Part shown: piece by piece, positions 45,314-54,470 of the stretch | Numbering within the stretch: the stretch's first letter is position 1 | Layout of the letters: the number at the start of each line of letters is the position of its first letter | Assembly (NCBI GenBank): GCA_945787015.1 | Contig: CALZGM010000005.1 | Coordinates: forward strand, 1-64,000 | Origin: an uncultured Roseburia sp. | GTDB taxonomy: Bacteria > Bacillota > Clostridia > Lachnospirales > Lachnospiraceae | Direction of reading: 5' to 3' | DNA length: 64,000 nucleotides | Notes under the pieces: model-generated | The model's input: only the letters and a program-made list of their open reading frames with translations | Told to the model about the DNA's origin: nothing | Databases searched by the model: none | Position numbers and translations under genes: made by a program

Positions 45314-46555
45314 TTGAAAAACAAAAATTGGGTAATGGTGCTGTGCCTGTTTGCGTTGGTATGTCTTGCAGCAGGTTGTGGTACAGACAAAAAAGGAACA
45401 GTGACAGGAACAAAATATTATAATCCGCAGACAGAGGAAAATGCGAATACACAAAATACAGAAGATACAAAGAAAGAGGAGAAAGTAGACGCCGTTTTCG
45501 GTGCGGATTTGTTTATGGTAGTGAGCAATGATATGACCGCTGAGCATCTGATTCTAAAACAGATGGCTTCCGGAAAACAATATCTGTACTACTATTCTCT
45601 TACAACAGGCTTTTTGGATAAGTATGGAAATCCTATTTCTGCAGCAGAATTTAATCCGGGGCGGATTATTACCATTGGAGAAAAGGATTCCCAAGGAAAA
45701 CTGAAAAAAGCACAAATTTCGGATAAAGTGTGGGAATATGAAAAGGTAGTTCGCTATGAGATAGATGAGGAGAGGGGAATTTTTCAAATTGCAGACACGA
45801 AATATTCCTTTGATGAAGATTTATTTGTAGTATCTGATGAAAAAAAGATGAAGCTGTCTGAGATTGGAGAGTTGGACGAACTGCGTGTGATTGGAATGAA
45901 CAAAGAAATTCTGTCTGTTTCTGTTACGACCGGCCATGGACTGATTTCTGTAAAAAACACCGATGTTTTTGAGGGAAGTTTTATTCAGGTGGGAAGAAAG
46001 ATTTTTGCGGAAATTAAAGGAGAATTTTCGTTGGAGGTTCCGGAAGGCACCTATGTGGTAACGGTAGCAAATAAAGGCTATGGCGGCAGCAAGGAAATTA
46101 CGGTAGAGCGGGGCGAAACAACGGTTGTTGATTTGGACGAGCTTAAGGGAGAAGGACCCAAAAAGGGAAAAATAAGCTTTCTTATTTCGGATGAAGAGGA
46201 AAATCAGCTGGATGCAACTTTAAAAATTGATGGAAAAGCAGTTTCATATGAGGATGCCCTGGAACTGGACTACGGAATTCACTCTATTCAAGTGTCTGCA
46301 TCCGGATTTGAGGTTTTTTCTAAAAAACTGTTCGTAAATTCAGAGCAGGCAGAAATTAAAATTGCACTTTCTGAGGAGAAAACGAAACAGGAAGTTACGG
46401 CGTCTACGCCTTCTGATGCCGGTACGCAGAACAACACGACAGATTCTGCTGCTGGTACTACATCGGAAAGCAGCTCTTCTTCAGAGCGGACAGAGGAGAT
46501 GATGTCAGATTATTTAAGTACGCTAACGGAATTACTGGGAAATCTTTACAACTAA
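45314..46555 (+). CDS. PEGA-domain lipoprotein
   Basis: 413 residues from a TTG. Signal peptide with lipobox LAAGC (Cys about 23). The middle is an uncharacterised beta-rich region; two PEGA-like repeats follow (about 240-280, LEVPEGTYVVTVANKGYGGS; about 290-355, LELDYGIHSIQVSASGFEVF). The C-terminus is a Ser/Thr-rich linker with a short amphipathic end (MMSDYLSTLTELLGNL). PEGA repeats are usually surface-exposed. No specific function can be given. Confidence 0.75.
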   Translation: MKNKNWVMVLCLFALVCLAAGCGTDKKGTVTGTKYYNPQTEENANTQNTEDTKKEEKVDAVFGADLFMVVSNDMTAEHLILKQMASGKQYLYYYSLTTGFLDKYGNPISAAEFNPGRIITIGEKDSQGKLKKAQISDKVWEYEKVVRYEIDEERGIFQIADTKYSFDEDLFVVSDEKKMKLSEIGELDELRVIGMNKEILSVSVTTGHGLISVKNTDVFEGSFIQVGRKIFAEIKGEFSLEVPEGTYVVTVANKGYGGSKEITVERGETTVVDLDELKGEGPKKGKISFLISDEEENQLDATLKIDGKAVSYEDALELDYGIHSIQVSASGFEVFSKKLFVNSEQAEIKIALSEEKTKQEVTASTPSDAGTQNNTTDSAAGTTSESSSSSERTEEMMSDYLSTLTELLGNLYN

Positions 46556-46580
46556 AATCTGAATATAGTAGCGAATACTC

Positions 46581-46609
46581 TTGACAAAATAAGGGAAAAC
46601 AAGTATAAA
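46581..46609 (+). promoter_or_regulatory. hup promoter
   Basis: TTGACA (46581-46586), 17-bp spacer, TATAAA (46604-46609); near consensus, as expected for an abundant protein. Confidence 0.82.
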
Positions 46610-46689
46610 TATGTTTGTAGGTATTTTGGGTTGTGAACCACAGAATATATATATATTTATTAGTGATAATCCAGAGGAGGAATTATAAC

Positions 46690-46965
46690 ATGAACAAAGC
46701 AGAATTAGTTGCAGCTATGGCTGAAAAGACTGAATTAAGCAAGAAAGACGCAGAAGCAGCATTAAAGGCTTTCACAGATGTTGTTGCTGAAGAATTAAAA
46801 AAAGGTGAGAAAATCCAGTTAGTTGGATTCGGTACTTTCGAAGTTGCTGTTAGAGCAGAAAGAACAGGAAGAAACCCACAGAGCGGTAAAGAAATGGTTA
46901 TCCCAGCTTCTAAGGCACCAAAATTCAAAGCTGGTAAAGCTTTAAAGGACATGGTTAACGCATAA
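46690..46965 (+). CDS. hup: HU-type nucleoid protein
   Basis: 91 residues, HU/IHF family: MNKAELVAAMAEKTELSKKD, the core KIQLVGFGTFEVAVRAERTGRNPQ split around the DNA-binding arm, and IPASKAPKFKAGKALKDMV. Binds and bends DNA. The ATG at 46690 follows AGAGGAGG; a 57-bp upstream extension of the frame is non-coding leader. Codon use is strongly optimised, fitting high expression. Confidence 0.97.
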   Translation: MNKAELVAAMAEKTELSKKDAEAALKAFTDVVAEELKKGEKIQLVGFGTFEVAVRAERTGRNPQSGKEMVIPASKAPKFKAGKALKDMVNA

Positions 46966-46990
46966 TACACATTTAACCCATATGTTGGAT

Positions 46991-47019
46991 AAGCGGATTC
47001 ATCTGAATCCGCTTTTTTT
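46991..47019 (+). terminator. hup terminator
   Basis: AGCGGATTC / GAATCCGCT stem with ATCT loop, followed by seven T. Confidence 0.93.
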
Positions 47020-47041
47020 ACTACATTGAAAGGAAATTTAT

Positions 47042-47284
47042 ATGAGACTAGACAAGTTCTTAAAGGTATCCAGAATCATTAAGAGAAGGACGGTTGCCAA
47101 TGAAGCCTGTGATGCAGGACGCGTTCTGGTAAATGGGAAACCGGCAAAAGCGTCCCTTAACGTGAAGATAGGTGATGTGATTGAAATTGCATTCGGTACG
47201 AAAACAGTGAAAGTACGTGTCTTAAATCTTCTTGATACGACAAAGAAGGAAGAAGCTAAGGATTTATTTGAATATATAGCATAA
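47042..47284 (+). CDS. rqcP: RqcP-like S4 RNA-binding protein
   Basis: 80 residues, a single S4 domain: MRLDKFLKVSRIIKRRTVAN and GRVLVNGKPAKASLNVKIGD. RqcP (YabO) works with RqcH in tagging and clearing peptides stuck on split 50S subunits. The position between hup and yabP matches yabO in Bacillus, which decides the name over HslR. Confidence 0.88.
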   Translation: MRLDKFLKVSRIIKRRTVANEACDAGRVLVNGKPAKASLNVKIGDVIEIAFGTKTVKVRVLNLLDTTKKEEAKDLFEYIA

Positions 47285-47292
47285 ATGGGATG

Positions 47293-47341
47293 GACCTCTA
47301 ATATAATGGATTGTAGTCGATTATAGTAGGAGGTCTTTTTT
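47293..47341 (+). promoter_or_regulatory. Terminator-like hairpin sequestering the yabP ribosome site
   Basis: GACCTC (47293-47298) pairs with GAGGTC (47330-47335), and TATAAT pairs with ATTATA inside. Six T follow, and then ATG directly. The 3' arm contains AGGAGG, which is the yabP ribosome site 8 nt from the ATG. It may act as an attenuator or translational switch. Confidence 0.55.
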
Positions 47342-47629
47342 ATGGACGAGAAGAGCAGCGTTGGAAAATCACATAAAGTTTTACTGGTAAATCGAAAAAC
47401 CGGCGCATTTAGCGGCGTGGTAGATGTGCTGTCTTTTGATGTATCGGAAATTTTACTGGAAACGGAGCTTGGAATGCTTTTAATAAAGGGACATGACCTG
47501 CATGTGAACCGTTTATCTTTAGAAAAAGGTGAAATTGATGTAGAAGGCAGAATAGATGCATTAACCTATTCAGACGTGAAAACAGCGGGAAAACAGGCAG
47601 GAACGTTGTTGGGAAGGCTGTTTAAGTAA
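47342..47629 (+). CDS. yabP: Sporulation protein YabP
   Basis: 95 residues of the YabP/YqfC fold: KVLLVNRKTGAFSGVVDVLS, then LLETELGMLLIKGHDLHVNRL and EKGEIDVEGRIDALTYS. Needed for sporulation in Bacillus; biochemical role unknown. Its stop overlaps the yabQ start by 1 bp (TAATG). Confidence 0.92.
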   Translation: MDEKSSVGKSHKVLLVNRKTGAFSGVVDVLSFDVSEILLETELGMLLIKGHDLHVNRLSLEKGEIDVEGRIDALTYSDVKTAGKQAGTLLGRLFK

Positions 47630-48036
47630 TGCGGATAAGTGCAGCAATCGGGGCGGAAGCGATGTTTTTTTTAGCTTCTGTACTGGAAGGCGTGGGACTG
47701 GTTTTGGTTTACGACATTTTTCGCATTATAAGACGGGTAATCAAACATGGAAATATCTGGATAGGAATGGAGGATATTTTCTACTGGCTATTCTGTACGG
47801 TTTCCGTATTTCTGCTGCTTTACCGGGAAAATGATGGTATGATGCGTGCATTTTCTTTTCTGGGAATTATGTTTGGAATTGCAATTTACTATTTCCTTTT
47901 TAGCCGCTTTGTGATAAAAATAGGTGTATTGGTATTAACTCCTTTTTCGAAAATTGGGAAGAAAATACTATTTTTTTTCAGGAAAGTATTGAAAAAAGTA
48001 TATAAAACCATTAGAATGGGATTATGTAAACTATGA
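47629..48036 (+). CDS. yabQ: Sporulation membrane protein YabQ
   Basis: 135 residues, about four membrane helices, with the family pattern LVLVYDIFRIIRRVIKHGN and GMEDIFYWLFCTVSVFLLLY. In Bacillus it is needed for spore cortex and sits in the forespore outer membrane. Translationally coupled to yabP and overlapping the next gene by 4 bp. Confidence 0.9.
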   Translation: MRISAAIGAEAMFFLASVLEGVGLVLVYDIFRIIRRVIKHGNIWIGMEDIFYWLFCTVSVFLLLYRENDGMMRAFSFLGIMFGIAIYYFLFSRFVIKIGVLVLTPFSKIGKKILFFFRKVLKKVYKTIRMGLCKL

Positions 48037-48371
48037 ATAATAGGAAAGGTATGGTCTTTAGAATGGCAGGAAAACGAAGACGGATACGCCAGAATGATAA
48101 CCGGGCCGGCAAGTTTTGCATCAGCCTGATTTTGATTGTATTTATGGTCGTTATGACAATTCAGATAAAGAATGTGTATCAGAAGGATCAGGATTATATT
48201 GCAAAGCAGGCAGAGTTAGAGCGGCAGCTTGAAGCAGAGCTGGATAGGCAGGAAGAGATAAAAGAATATCAGAATTACATAGAGTCTCAGGATTATGTTG
48301 AGGATCAGGCGACAAGTAAGTTGGGACTGCTTTATGAAAACCAAATCATTTTCCGTGAAAAAAAGGACTAG
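48033..48371 (+). CDS. divIC: DivIC/FtsB-like septum formation initiator
   Basis: 112 residues. A basic cytoplasmic tail, one membrane helix (about 27-45, FCISLILIVFMVVMTIQI), then a coiled coil (about 52-85) and the C-terminal ATSKLGLLYENQIIF. FtsL/DivIC-type partner in the divisome. Starts at 48033 (overlap with yabQ) or at a later ATG (48063) remain possible. Location between yabQ and spoIIE is as in Bacillus. Confidence 0.87.
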   Translation: MNNRKGMVFRMAGKRRRIRQNDNRAGKFCISLILIVFMVVMTIQIKNVYQKDQDYIAKQAELERQLEAELDRQEEIKEYQNYIESQDYVEDQATSKLGLLYENQIIFREKKD

Positions 48372-48380
48372 TAAGACAGG

Positions 48381-48409
48381 GCTTTACGTGAAGACGTAGG
48401 GCTCTTTTT
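48381..48409 (+). terminator. Intrinsic terminator after divIC
   Basis: GCTTTACGT / ACGTAGGGC (two G-U pairs), GAAG loop, then CTCTTTTT. It separates the yab run from spoIIE. Confidence 0.7.
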
Positions 48410-48480
48410 ATGTAGATGAAGATGATAAAAAGAGGTGAGGTTTAAGAAACACCCTCGAAAAGACAAACCATAAGGAAATT

Positions 48481-48545
48481 TGACGAACGATTTTTTGAAA
48501 CGGTTCTTTCCTTTGACAAACATTTTAACACATGTTCGCTATAAT
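48481..48545 (+). promoter_or_regulatory. spoIIE promoter, Spo0A-dependent type
   Basis: TTGACA (48513-48518) and TATAAT (48540-48545) are both perfect but 21 bp apart, which normal sigma-A holoenzyme cannot use unaided. TTTGACGAA (48479-48487) fits the 0A-box consensus (TGNCGAA) 26 bp upstream of the -35, and TTTGACAAA overlaps the -35. This is the known layout of Spo0A-activated stage II promoters in Bacillus. Confidence 0.75.
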
Positions 48546-48590
48546 CGTTGGCATCGAAAAGAGAACAGCTAGAAAGCGAGGAGTGCGAAA

Positions 48591-50429
48591 ATGAAAACAG
48601 GGAAAATAAAACAAATGATACTTTGTGTGCTTAGCGGTGCGCTTTGCAGTATACAGATATTGGAGTGTTATCCGCTTGTGCCGGCGTATTTTGTGGCACT
48701 TTATATGGAGGAAGTGAAAACCGGATGGCTTTTTGCTACAACTTATGCGGGAATGCTTTTGTTTATGCCGATAACTGCGGTGGTTAAGTATAGCGTCATC
48801 CTGGTTGTGACCGTTGGCATTGTGAAACTGGTACAGTGGGCAACGGATGGATGTCCGGCATATTTGATCGGAATGATGACAGCATTGGCTACAATGATTG
48901 TTTCATTTTGCGGCGGGTTGCTGGAATGGAGAAATCAGCCAATCTGGCAGGCAGTTTTATTGGAAGGTGTGTTTGTACTTGGAGCAGTCATTTTGTTAAG
49001 TCGGGCAGTACATATGATTATGGAATGGAAGTGGGAACTGCCACATACAGAGATGAAGCTTCCAAAGCAGGAATCAAGACTGCGCGGATATGCGGAGTCT
49101 TTTGAAGGACTGTCAAAGGTGTTTTATCATATGAGCGAAAAAAAGACCGGATATTCTGCAGAGGAGTACGGTAGATTCCAAAATGAACTGACCGGAAAAA
49201 TCTGTATGAATTGTGATTCCTGTGCGATTTGCTGGGAAAAACCAAACGCACCAATATATGATATTCTGCCGCGTCTTATTGCATCAGTAATGGAAAACGG
49301 CAGCGTAGAAGAAGAACAGCAGGAGGAATTGAAGCACTATTGTGTGAAAAGTAAGGATATGGTACAAGAGGCAGTTCGCGTTTTCGAACGTGCTTCTTTG
49401 AATCGTGCATGGTATAACAGATTGTTAGAGAACAGACAGACCATAGCAGAACAGTTAGATGCCATGGCTTATGTGATGCAGGACTGCGCAAAGGAGGAAA
49501 TTCTGTTAGATCAGAAGGAAAAAGGAAAACTGCTTGCCATCCGCTATCATGCAAAAGAAAGCGGCATTACAATTGAGCAGCTGCATTTATTCGAGTCGGC
49601 AGATGGTCATCTGAAACTTGTAGTACAGATGAGAAGCAGACGGGGAGGATGCATCTCCTTAAAACCATTTATAGCAATGTTGGGACAAGTACTGGAACGC
49701 AATATGCGGGGAGCGGCAGATACAAAAATTTTTATTTCCAAAGAAACGGTAGAATACACTTTTTTGGAGGATACCCGTTACAGGAGCGTACAGGGAATTG
49801 CCAGACAAAAGAAAGATGGAGCTTATATATCCGGAGATAATTTTTCGATTTTGCAGATGGAAAACGGAAATTTTATGCTGGGCTTATCAGATGGTATGGG
49901 CTCGGGAAGTACGGCATGCAAGGAAAGCGAACTGGTACTGGATTTGGTGGAACGCTTTTTGGAGGCGGGCTTTTCTATGGAGACAGCTATCCGTATGATG
50001 AATTCTGCTATGGTGTTAAAGGGTGAAGAGGATTTGTTTTCAACGGTAGATTTGTGCAACATTGATTTGTACAGTGGAAAGGCATCTTTTTTTAAAATTG
50101 GGGCAGCTGCCAGTTTTATTAAGAGGGGAAATGAAGTGAGCTGCTTTTCTTCTCATTCTCTTCCGGTGGGAGTGGGGAACAACCCGGAAATCGAGCGTCA
50201 GGAAATGATGTTACAAAATGGGGATTTTGTTGTAATGGTTACCGATGGTGTGTTAGAATATTTACATGTACCAAAGCCGGAAGAAACCTTAAAAGAGATG
50301 ATAGAGAGCATTGACAGCAGGCATCCGGGTATATTGGTAAAGAAAATTATGGAACGGGTACTTCTTTTTACAGGAGGCAGGGTGCAGGATGATATGACAA
50401 TTTTAGCAGCCTGCATTTGGGAGAAATAA
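48591..50429 (+). CDS. spoIIE: Stage II sporulation protein E, short form
   Basis: 612 residues against about 820 in Bacillus. The N-terminal membrane part has about 4-6 helices (residues 10-150) rather than ten. The linker has a Cys cluster, GKICMNCDSCAICWEKP (about 201-217). The C-terminal PP2C phosphatase (about 390-610) has SGDNF, MLGLSDGMGSGSTACKESEL (Mn-binding Asp) and VVMVTDGVLEYL. It dephosphorylates SpoIIAA to activate sigma-F in the forespore. Followed directly by tilS. Confidence 0.92.
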   Translation: MKTGKIKQMILCVLSGALCSIQILECYPLVPAYFVALYMEEVKTGWLFATTYAGMLLFMPITAVVKYSVILVVTVGIVKLVQWATDGCPAYLIGMMTALATMIVSFCGGLLEWRNQPIWQAVLLEGVFVLGAVILLSRAVHMIMEWKWELPHTEMKLPKQESRLRGYAESFEGLSKVFYHMSEKKTGYSAEEYGRFQNELTGKICMNCDSCAICWEKPNAPIYDILPRLIASVMENGSVEEEQQEELKHYCVKSKDMVQEAVRVFERASLNRAWYNRLLENRQTIAEQLDAMAYVMQDCAKEEILLDQKEKGKLLAIRYHAKESGITIEQLHLFESADGHLKLVVQMRSRRGGCISLKPFIAMLGQVLERNMRGAADTKIFISKETVEYTFLEDTRYRSVQGIARQKKDGAYISGDNFSILQMENGNFMLGLSDGMGSGSTACKESELVLDLVERFLEAGFSMETAIRMMNSAMVLKGEEDLFSTVDLCNIDLYSGKASFFKIGAAASFIKRGNEVSCFSSHSLPVGVGNNPEIERQEMMLQNGDFVVMVTDGVLEYLHVPKPEETLKEMIESIDSRHPGILVKKIMERVLLFTGGRVQDDMTILAACIWEK

Positions 50430-51881
50430 ATGCTAGAGACAGTATTACAGTATTGCCGGAGGGAAAAACTGATAGAAAAGGGGGATTGTGTGCTGACCGG
50501 AGTGTCGGGAGGCGCAGATTCCGTATGCCTTTTGCTGCTTTTATGTAAGCTTAAGGAAAGCTTCCCATTTTCCCTTCAGGTGGTGCATGTGGAACATGGC
50601 ATTCGCGGAAATGAGAGTGAATCGGACGCATTGTTTGTGAAGACCTTGTGTGATGACTTAAAGCTGCCATTACATCTATATCATGTGGATGCTCCCCGCT
50701 TTGCAAAGGAACAAAAAATCGGGGTGGAAGAAGCCGCACGTTGTCTGCGCTATGACTGCTATGAAAAGGCAGCAGAAGAAATAGAAGTCACAGAGGAAGA
50801 AAAGGTAAAAATTGCGCTTGCCCATCATGCAGATGATAATGCGGAAACAGTTTTATTTCAAATGGTGCGTGGGAGCGGAATTGATGGTTTATGCGGTATG
50901 CAGCCAAAGCGCAAGTTGAAAAACGGTATGGAAGTGATTCGCCCGCTGCTTTGCGTTACAAGGGCGGAAATAGAACAGTATCTTAAGGAGACGGGGCAGT
51001 CATATTGCCTGGATAGTACGAATACAGATGAGACCTACAGCAGAAACCGAATCCGAAGGAGTGTGCTGCCGGTACTGAAGGAAGTGAATGCACAGGCGGT
51101 GGCACATATCAATCAGAGTGCGGCATTTTTGCGAGAGGTGGGAGATTATTTACAGCAGCAGGTGGCATTGCAGGCGGAGCATATTCTGGTGGAGACAGAG
51201 AGGGGCATCTGTGTGCAGGCAGAATCTTTCTTTTTGCTTCCTCCGATTATTAGAAAGGAATTATTGCATTTGGCTTTGACAAAGGCCGCAGGTGTGGCAA
51301 AGGACATCAGTGCAGAGCATGTTCGTTTGCTGGAGGAGCTTTTTTCCCTGCAGGTGGGAAGAAGTATTTCACTCCCATATCAGGTTATCGCAAGACGGGT
51401 ATATGAAGGTGTGTTACTAAACAGGACAGAAAAGAAGGAAGAAGATGAGACCTTTTTTAAAGAGATAGAGCAGGAAAAAATGCAAGAACTGCTGGCCACG
51501 GGTAGCTGCCTGATGGAAGTGCCCGGTGGCAGTTTCCATTTTTCTCTATTGGAAGAGAAAGTACAAGAAAGAGAAATTTTGAAAAAGACGTATACGAAAT
51601 ATCTGGATTATGGTAAAATGAAAGATAGCCTTCAGGTAAGAACCAGACGGCCCGGGGATTACCTGGTAATTGATGATGCTGGACATAAAAAGAGTCTGAA
51701 GGAATATTTTGTAAATGAGAAAATACCTGCAGAGCAGCGGGACAAAATGTTATTGCTTACGATAGAAGAAAAAGTTTTGTGGGTGGTTGGTGGACGCATC
51801 AGCGCGGATGTGAAGATCAGTGACCGGACGAAACAAATTTTAAAAGTACAGATAACAGGAGGAAATTATCATGAAAATTAA
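50430..51881 (+). CDS. tilS: tRNA(Ile)-lysidine synthase
   Basis: 483 residues. Converts C34 to lysidine in tRNA-Ile (CAU) so it reads AUA. PP-loop SGGADSVC (about 26-33), HVEHGIRGNESESDA, ALAHHADDNAETVLFQMVRG (about 129-148), and GLCGM. TilS substrate-binding and C-terminal domains follow (RTRRPGDYLVI, SLKEYFVNEKIPAEQRD). ATG 0 bp after the spoIIE stop; overlaps hpt by 11 bp. Confidence 0.95.
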   Translation: MLETVLQYCRREKLIEKGDCVLTGVSGGADSVCLLLLLCKLKESFPFSLQVVHVEHGIRGNESESDALFVKTLCDDLKLPLHLYHVDAPRFAKEQKIGVEEAARCLRYDCYEKAAEEIEVTEEEKVKIALAHHADDNAETVLFQMVRGSGIDGLCGMQPKRKLKNGMEVIRPLLCVTRAEIEQYLKETGQSYCLDSTNTDETYSRNRIRRSVLPVLKEVNAQAVAHINQSAAFLREVGDYLQQQVALQAEHILVETERGICVQAESFFLLPPIIRKELLHLALTKAAGVAKDISAEHVRLLEELFSLQVGRSISLPYQVIARRVYEGVLLNRTEKKEEDETFFKEIEQEKMQELLATGSCLMEVPGGSFHFSLLEEKVQEREILKKTYTKYLDYGKMKDSLQVRTRRPGDYLVIDDAGHKKSLKEYFVNEKIPAEQRDKMLLLTIEEKVLWVVGGRISADVKISDRTKQILKVQITGGNYHEN

Positions 51882-52401
51882 AGCAATTCATGAGTATCTA
51901 TCAGAAGAAAAGATTGCAAAGAGAATTGCAGAAATGGGTACACAGATTAGTGAGGTATATGGGGATGAGCCTGTATGCTTAATCTGCATTTTAAAGGGGT
52001 CAGTATTTTTTACAGTGGAACTGGCAAAGAGAATTACTTCCCCGGTGGAACTGGAGTTTATGTGCGTATCAAGTTATGGTGCAGGCACTTCCTCCAGCGG
52101 TGTGGTGAAAATAGTAAAGGATTTGGATGTCAGCATTGAAGGAAAGAATGTACTGTTAGTAGAAGACATCATTGATTCGGGACGCACCCTTTCCTACCTT
52201 CTGGAAAACTTAAAGACAAGAAATCCAAAAAGCTTAAGACTCTGTACGCTGCTTGATAAGCCGGAACGCCGCGTAGTAGATGTAAAGGTGGATTATGTTG
52301 GCTTTGAAATTCCGGATGAGTTCGTGGTCGGTTACGGATTAGACTATGATCAGAAGTACCGAAATCTGCCATATATTGGATATGTGGAAATTGAGGAATA
52401 A
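51871..52401 (+). CDS. hpt: Hypoxanthine phosphoribosyltransferase
   Basis: 176 residues. Purine salvage: hypoxanthine or guanine plus PRPP to IMP or GMP. PRPP loop VLLVEDIIDSGRTLSYLLE (about 92-110), ILKGSVFFTVELA and the DEFVVGYGLDYDQKYRNLPY end. In the conserved tilS-hpt-ftsH order. Ribosome site AGGAGG lies inside tilS. Confidence 0.96.
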   Translation: MKIKAIHEYLSEEKIAKRIAEMGTQISEVYGDEPVCLICILKGSVFFTVELAKRITSPVELEFMCVSSYGAGTSSSGVVKIVKDLDVSIEGKNVLLVEDIIDSGRTLSYLLENLKTRNPKSLRLCTLLDKPERRVVDVKVDYVGFEIPDEFVVGYGLDYDQKYRNLPYIGYVEIEE

Positions 52402-52415
52402 AGGAGAACAGAATT

Positions 52416-54251
52416 TTGAATACAAAAAAAGGAAATAATGGCGTTCGTGGTTTTGGCGTCTATCTGATGCTTATTTTGATGGTTGTCTTAATGTGGTTTT
52501 TCCTGGATGGAAGAACGACTACGAATGCATATACCCGTGCTCAGTTCGAACAGGACCTTGAGGCGGGAAAGATTACGGCATATCATGTGGTTCAGAACCG
52601 GGAGACGCCGACAGGCTATGTGGTTGTGACATTTGCGGATGATTCGCAGCAGAGACTGATTGTTTCGGATGTAAATGAGATCACAGAATATATGCGTGAA
52701 AAAGGCATTAAGAATTATACGCAGGCGGATGTCCCTGAGGAAAGCTGGATGATGACATTGCTGCCATATTTACTGATTTTTGGCGCCATGTTTATTTTCT
52801 TCATGATGATGACAAGCCAGAATGCAGCAAATGCCGGCGGTAATAATAAAATGATGAACTTTGGCAAGAGCCGTGCCAGAATGATCAGACCCGGAGAAAA
52901 GGGAATTAAATTTGACAGTGTTGCCGGATTAAAAGAGGAAAAAGAGGAACTGGAAGAGGTTGTGGATTTCCTGCGTTCTCCTCAGAAATATACAGCACTT
53001 GGAGCCAGAATTCCGAAAGGCATTTTACTTGTAGGACCGCCGGGAACAGGTAAGACCTTACTCGCAAAAGCAATTGCGGGCGAAGCAGGTGTGCCGTTTT
53101 TCAGTATTTCAGGTTCAGACTTTGTAGAGATGTTTGTAGGTGTAGGTGCATCCCGTGTCAGGGACTTATTTGAAGATGCAAAGCATAATGCACCTTGTAT
53201 TGTTTTTATTGATGAGATTGATGCGGTAGCAAGACGCCGTGGTACCGGTATGGGTGGCGGACATGATGAACGAGAGCAGACCCTGAATCAGATGCTGGTA
53301 GAAATGGATGGTTTTGGGGTAAATGAGGGCATCATTGTTATGGCGGCTACAAACCGAGTGGATATATTAGATCCCGCGATTATGCGTCCGGGCCGATTTG
53401 ACAGAAAAGTGCATGTAGGGAGACCTGATGTCGGAGGCAGAGAAGAGATTCTTGCAGTTCATGCGAAAAACAAGCCGCTTGGCGATGATGTGGACTTAAA
53501 ACAGATTGCCCAGACAACAGCAGGCTTTACGGGGGCAGATCTTGAGAACCTGTTAAATGAAGCAGCAATAGTAGCGGCCAGGGCCAACCGTGCATATATC
53601 AGACAGGATGATATTAAGAAGTCTTTTGTAAAAGTCGGAATCGGTGCAGAAAAGAAGAGCCGTATTATTTCAGAAAAAGAAAAACGGATTACTGCATTTC
53701 ATGAAGCGGGCCATGCAATTTTATTCCATGTGCTGCCGGATGTGGGACCGGTATATTCCGTATCCATTATCCCTACGGGTGCAAGTGCGGCAGGCTATAC
53801 GATGCCATTACCGGAGCGGGATGATATGTTTTACACAAAAGGTAAAATGCTTCAGGATATCATTGTATCGCTTGGCGGCCGTGTAGCAGAAGAATTGGTA
53901 TTTGATGATATTACCACAGGTGCTTCCCAGGATATTAAGCAGGCGACTCAAAAAGCGAAAGCAATGGTGACCCGCTATGGCTTTTCAGATAACATTGGTT
54001 TAATCTGTTATGAAAATGATAACGATGAAGTGTTTATTGGCCGAGACCTTGCACATACAAAGGGATATGGCGGTGCCGTTGCAGATGAGATTGATAAGGA
54101 AGTAAAAAATATCATTGATGACTGCTATGCAAAAGCAAAAGAGATTATTATGGCACATCGTACCATACTCGATGCCTGCGCGGAACTGCTTTTAGAGAAG
54201 GAAAAAATCGGTCGTGCAGAGTTTGAGGCATTATTTGAGGCATCTTTATAA
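52416..54251 (+). CDS. ftsH: FtsH membrane AAA+ zinc protease
   Basis: 611 residues from a TTG after AAGGAGA. Two membrane helices (about 12-29 and 112-131) flank a small external domain. AAA+ core with [14 protein letters not shown] (about 205-218), [14 protein letters not shown] and the RPGRFDR second-region motif. Zinc protease motif HEAGHA (about 430-435). Degrades damaged or regulated membrane proteins. Confidence 0.97.
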   Translation: MNTKKGNNGVRGFGVYLMLILMVVLMWFFLDGRTTTNAYTRAQFEQDLEAGKITAYHVVQNRETPTGYVVVTFADDSQQRLIVSDVNEITEYMREKGIKNYTQADVPEESWMMTLLPYLLIFGAMFIFFMMMTSQNAANAGGNNKMMNFGKSRARMIRPGEKGIKFDSVAGLKEEKEELEEVVDFLRSPQKYTALGARIPKGILLVGPPGTGKTLLAKAIAGEAGVPFFSISGSDFVEMFVGVGASRVRDLFEDAKHNAPCIVFIDEIDAVARRRGTGMGGGHDEREQTLNQMLVEMDGFGVNEGIIVMAATNRVDILDPAIMRPGRFDRKVHVGRPDVGGREEILAVHAKNKPLGDDVDLKQIAQTTAGFTGADLENLLNEAAIVAARANRAYIRQDDIKKSFVKVGIGAEKKSRIISEKEKRITAFHEAGHAILFHVLPDVGPVYSVSIIPTGASAAGYTMPLPERDDMFYTKGKMLQDIIVSLGGRVAEELVFDDITTGASQDIKQATQKAKAMVTRYGFSDNIGLICYENDNDEVFIGRDLAHTKGYGGAVADEIDKEVKNIIDDCYAKAKEIIMAHRTILDACAELLLEKEKIGRAEFEALFEASL

Positions 54252-54373
54252 AAATTTACGGGTATTTTTCTTGGGACCTGGAAAAGACATATACAATATG
54301 CACAAAAACATTCCTAAAAAATTGTGAAGTTTGTGCACACTTATTTTGGGAGGCATGGTATTATAATTCTCGT

Positions 54374-54468
54374 AAAACCCCCCAATACATTATATATAGT
54401 TTTTGCTATACCCCATAGTAAAAATACCTTCTCCTAAAAAGACAGCAGATCGAATGGCTGTCTTTTTT
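54374..54468 (+). ncRNA. Candidate C-rich small RNA
   Basis: TATAAT (54362-54367; -35 weak) would start a transcript near 54374. It holds six C (54378-54383), then a 10-bp hairpin TTTTTGCTAT / ATAGTAAAAA with loop ACCCC (54400-54424), then a terminator (54436-54468). Exposed C-tracts are typical of Firmicute small RNAs that pair with ribosome sites. No ORF fits. Region 54252-54361 shows nothing I can name. Confidence 0.4.
54436..54468 (+). terminator. Intrinsic terminator
   Basis: AAAAAGACAGC / GCTGTCTTTTTT with a 10-nt loop. It ends the ftsH transcript and any small RNA started at 54374. Confidence 0.85.
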
Positions 54469-54470
54469 AC

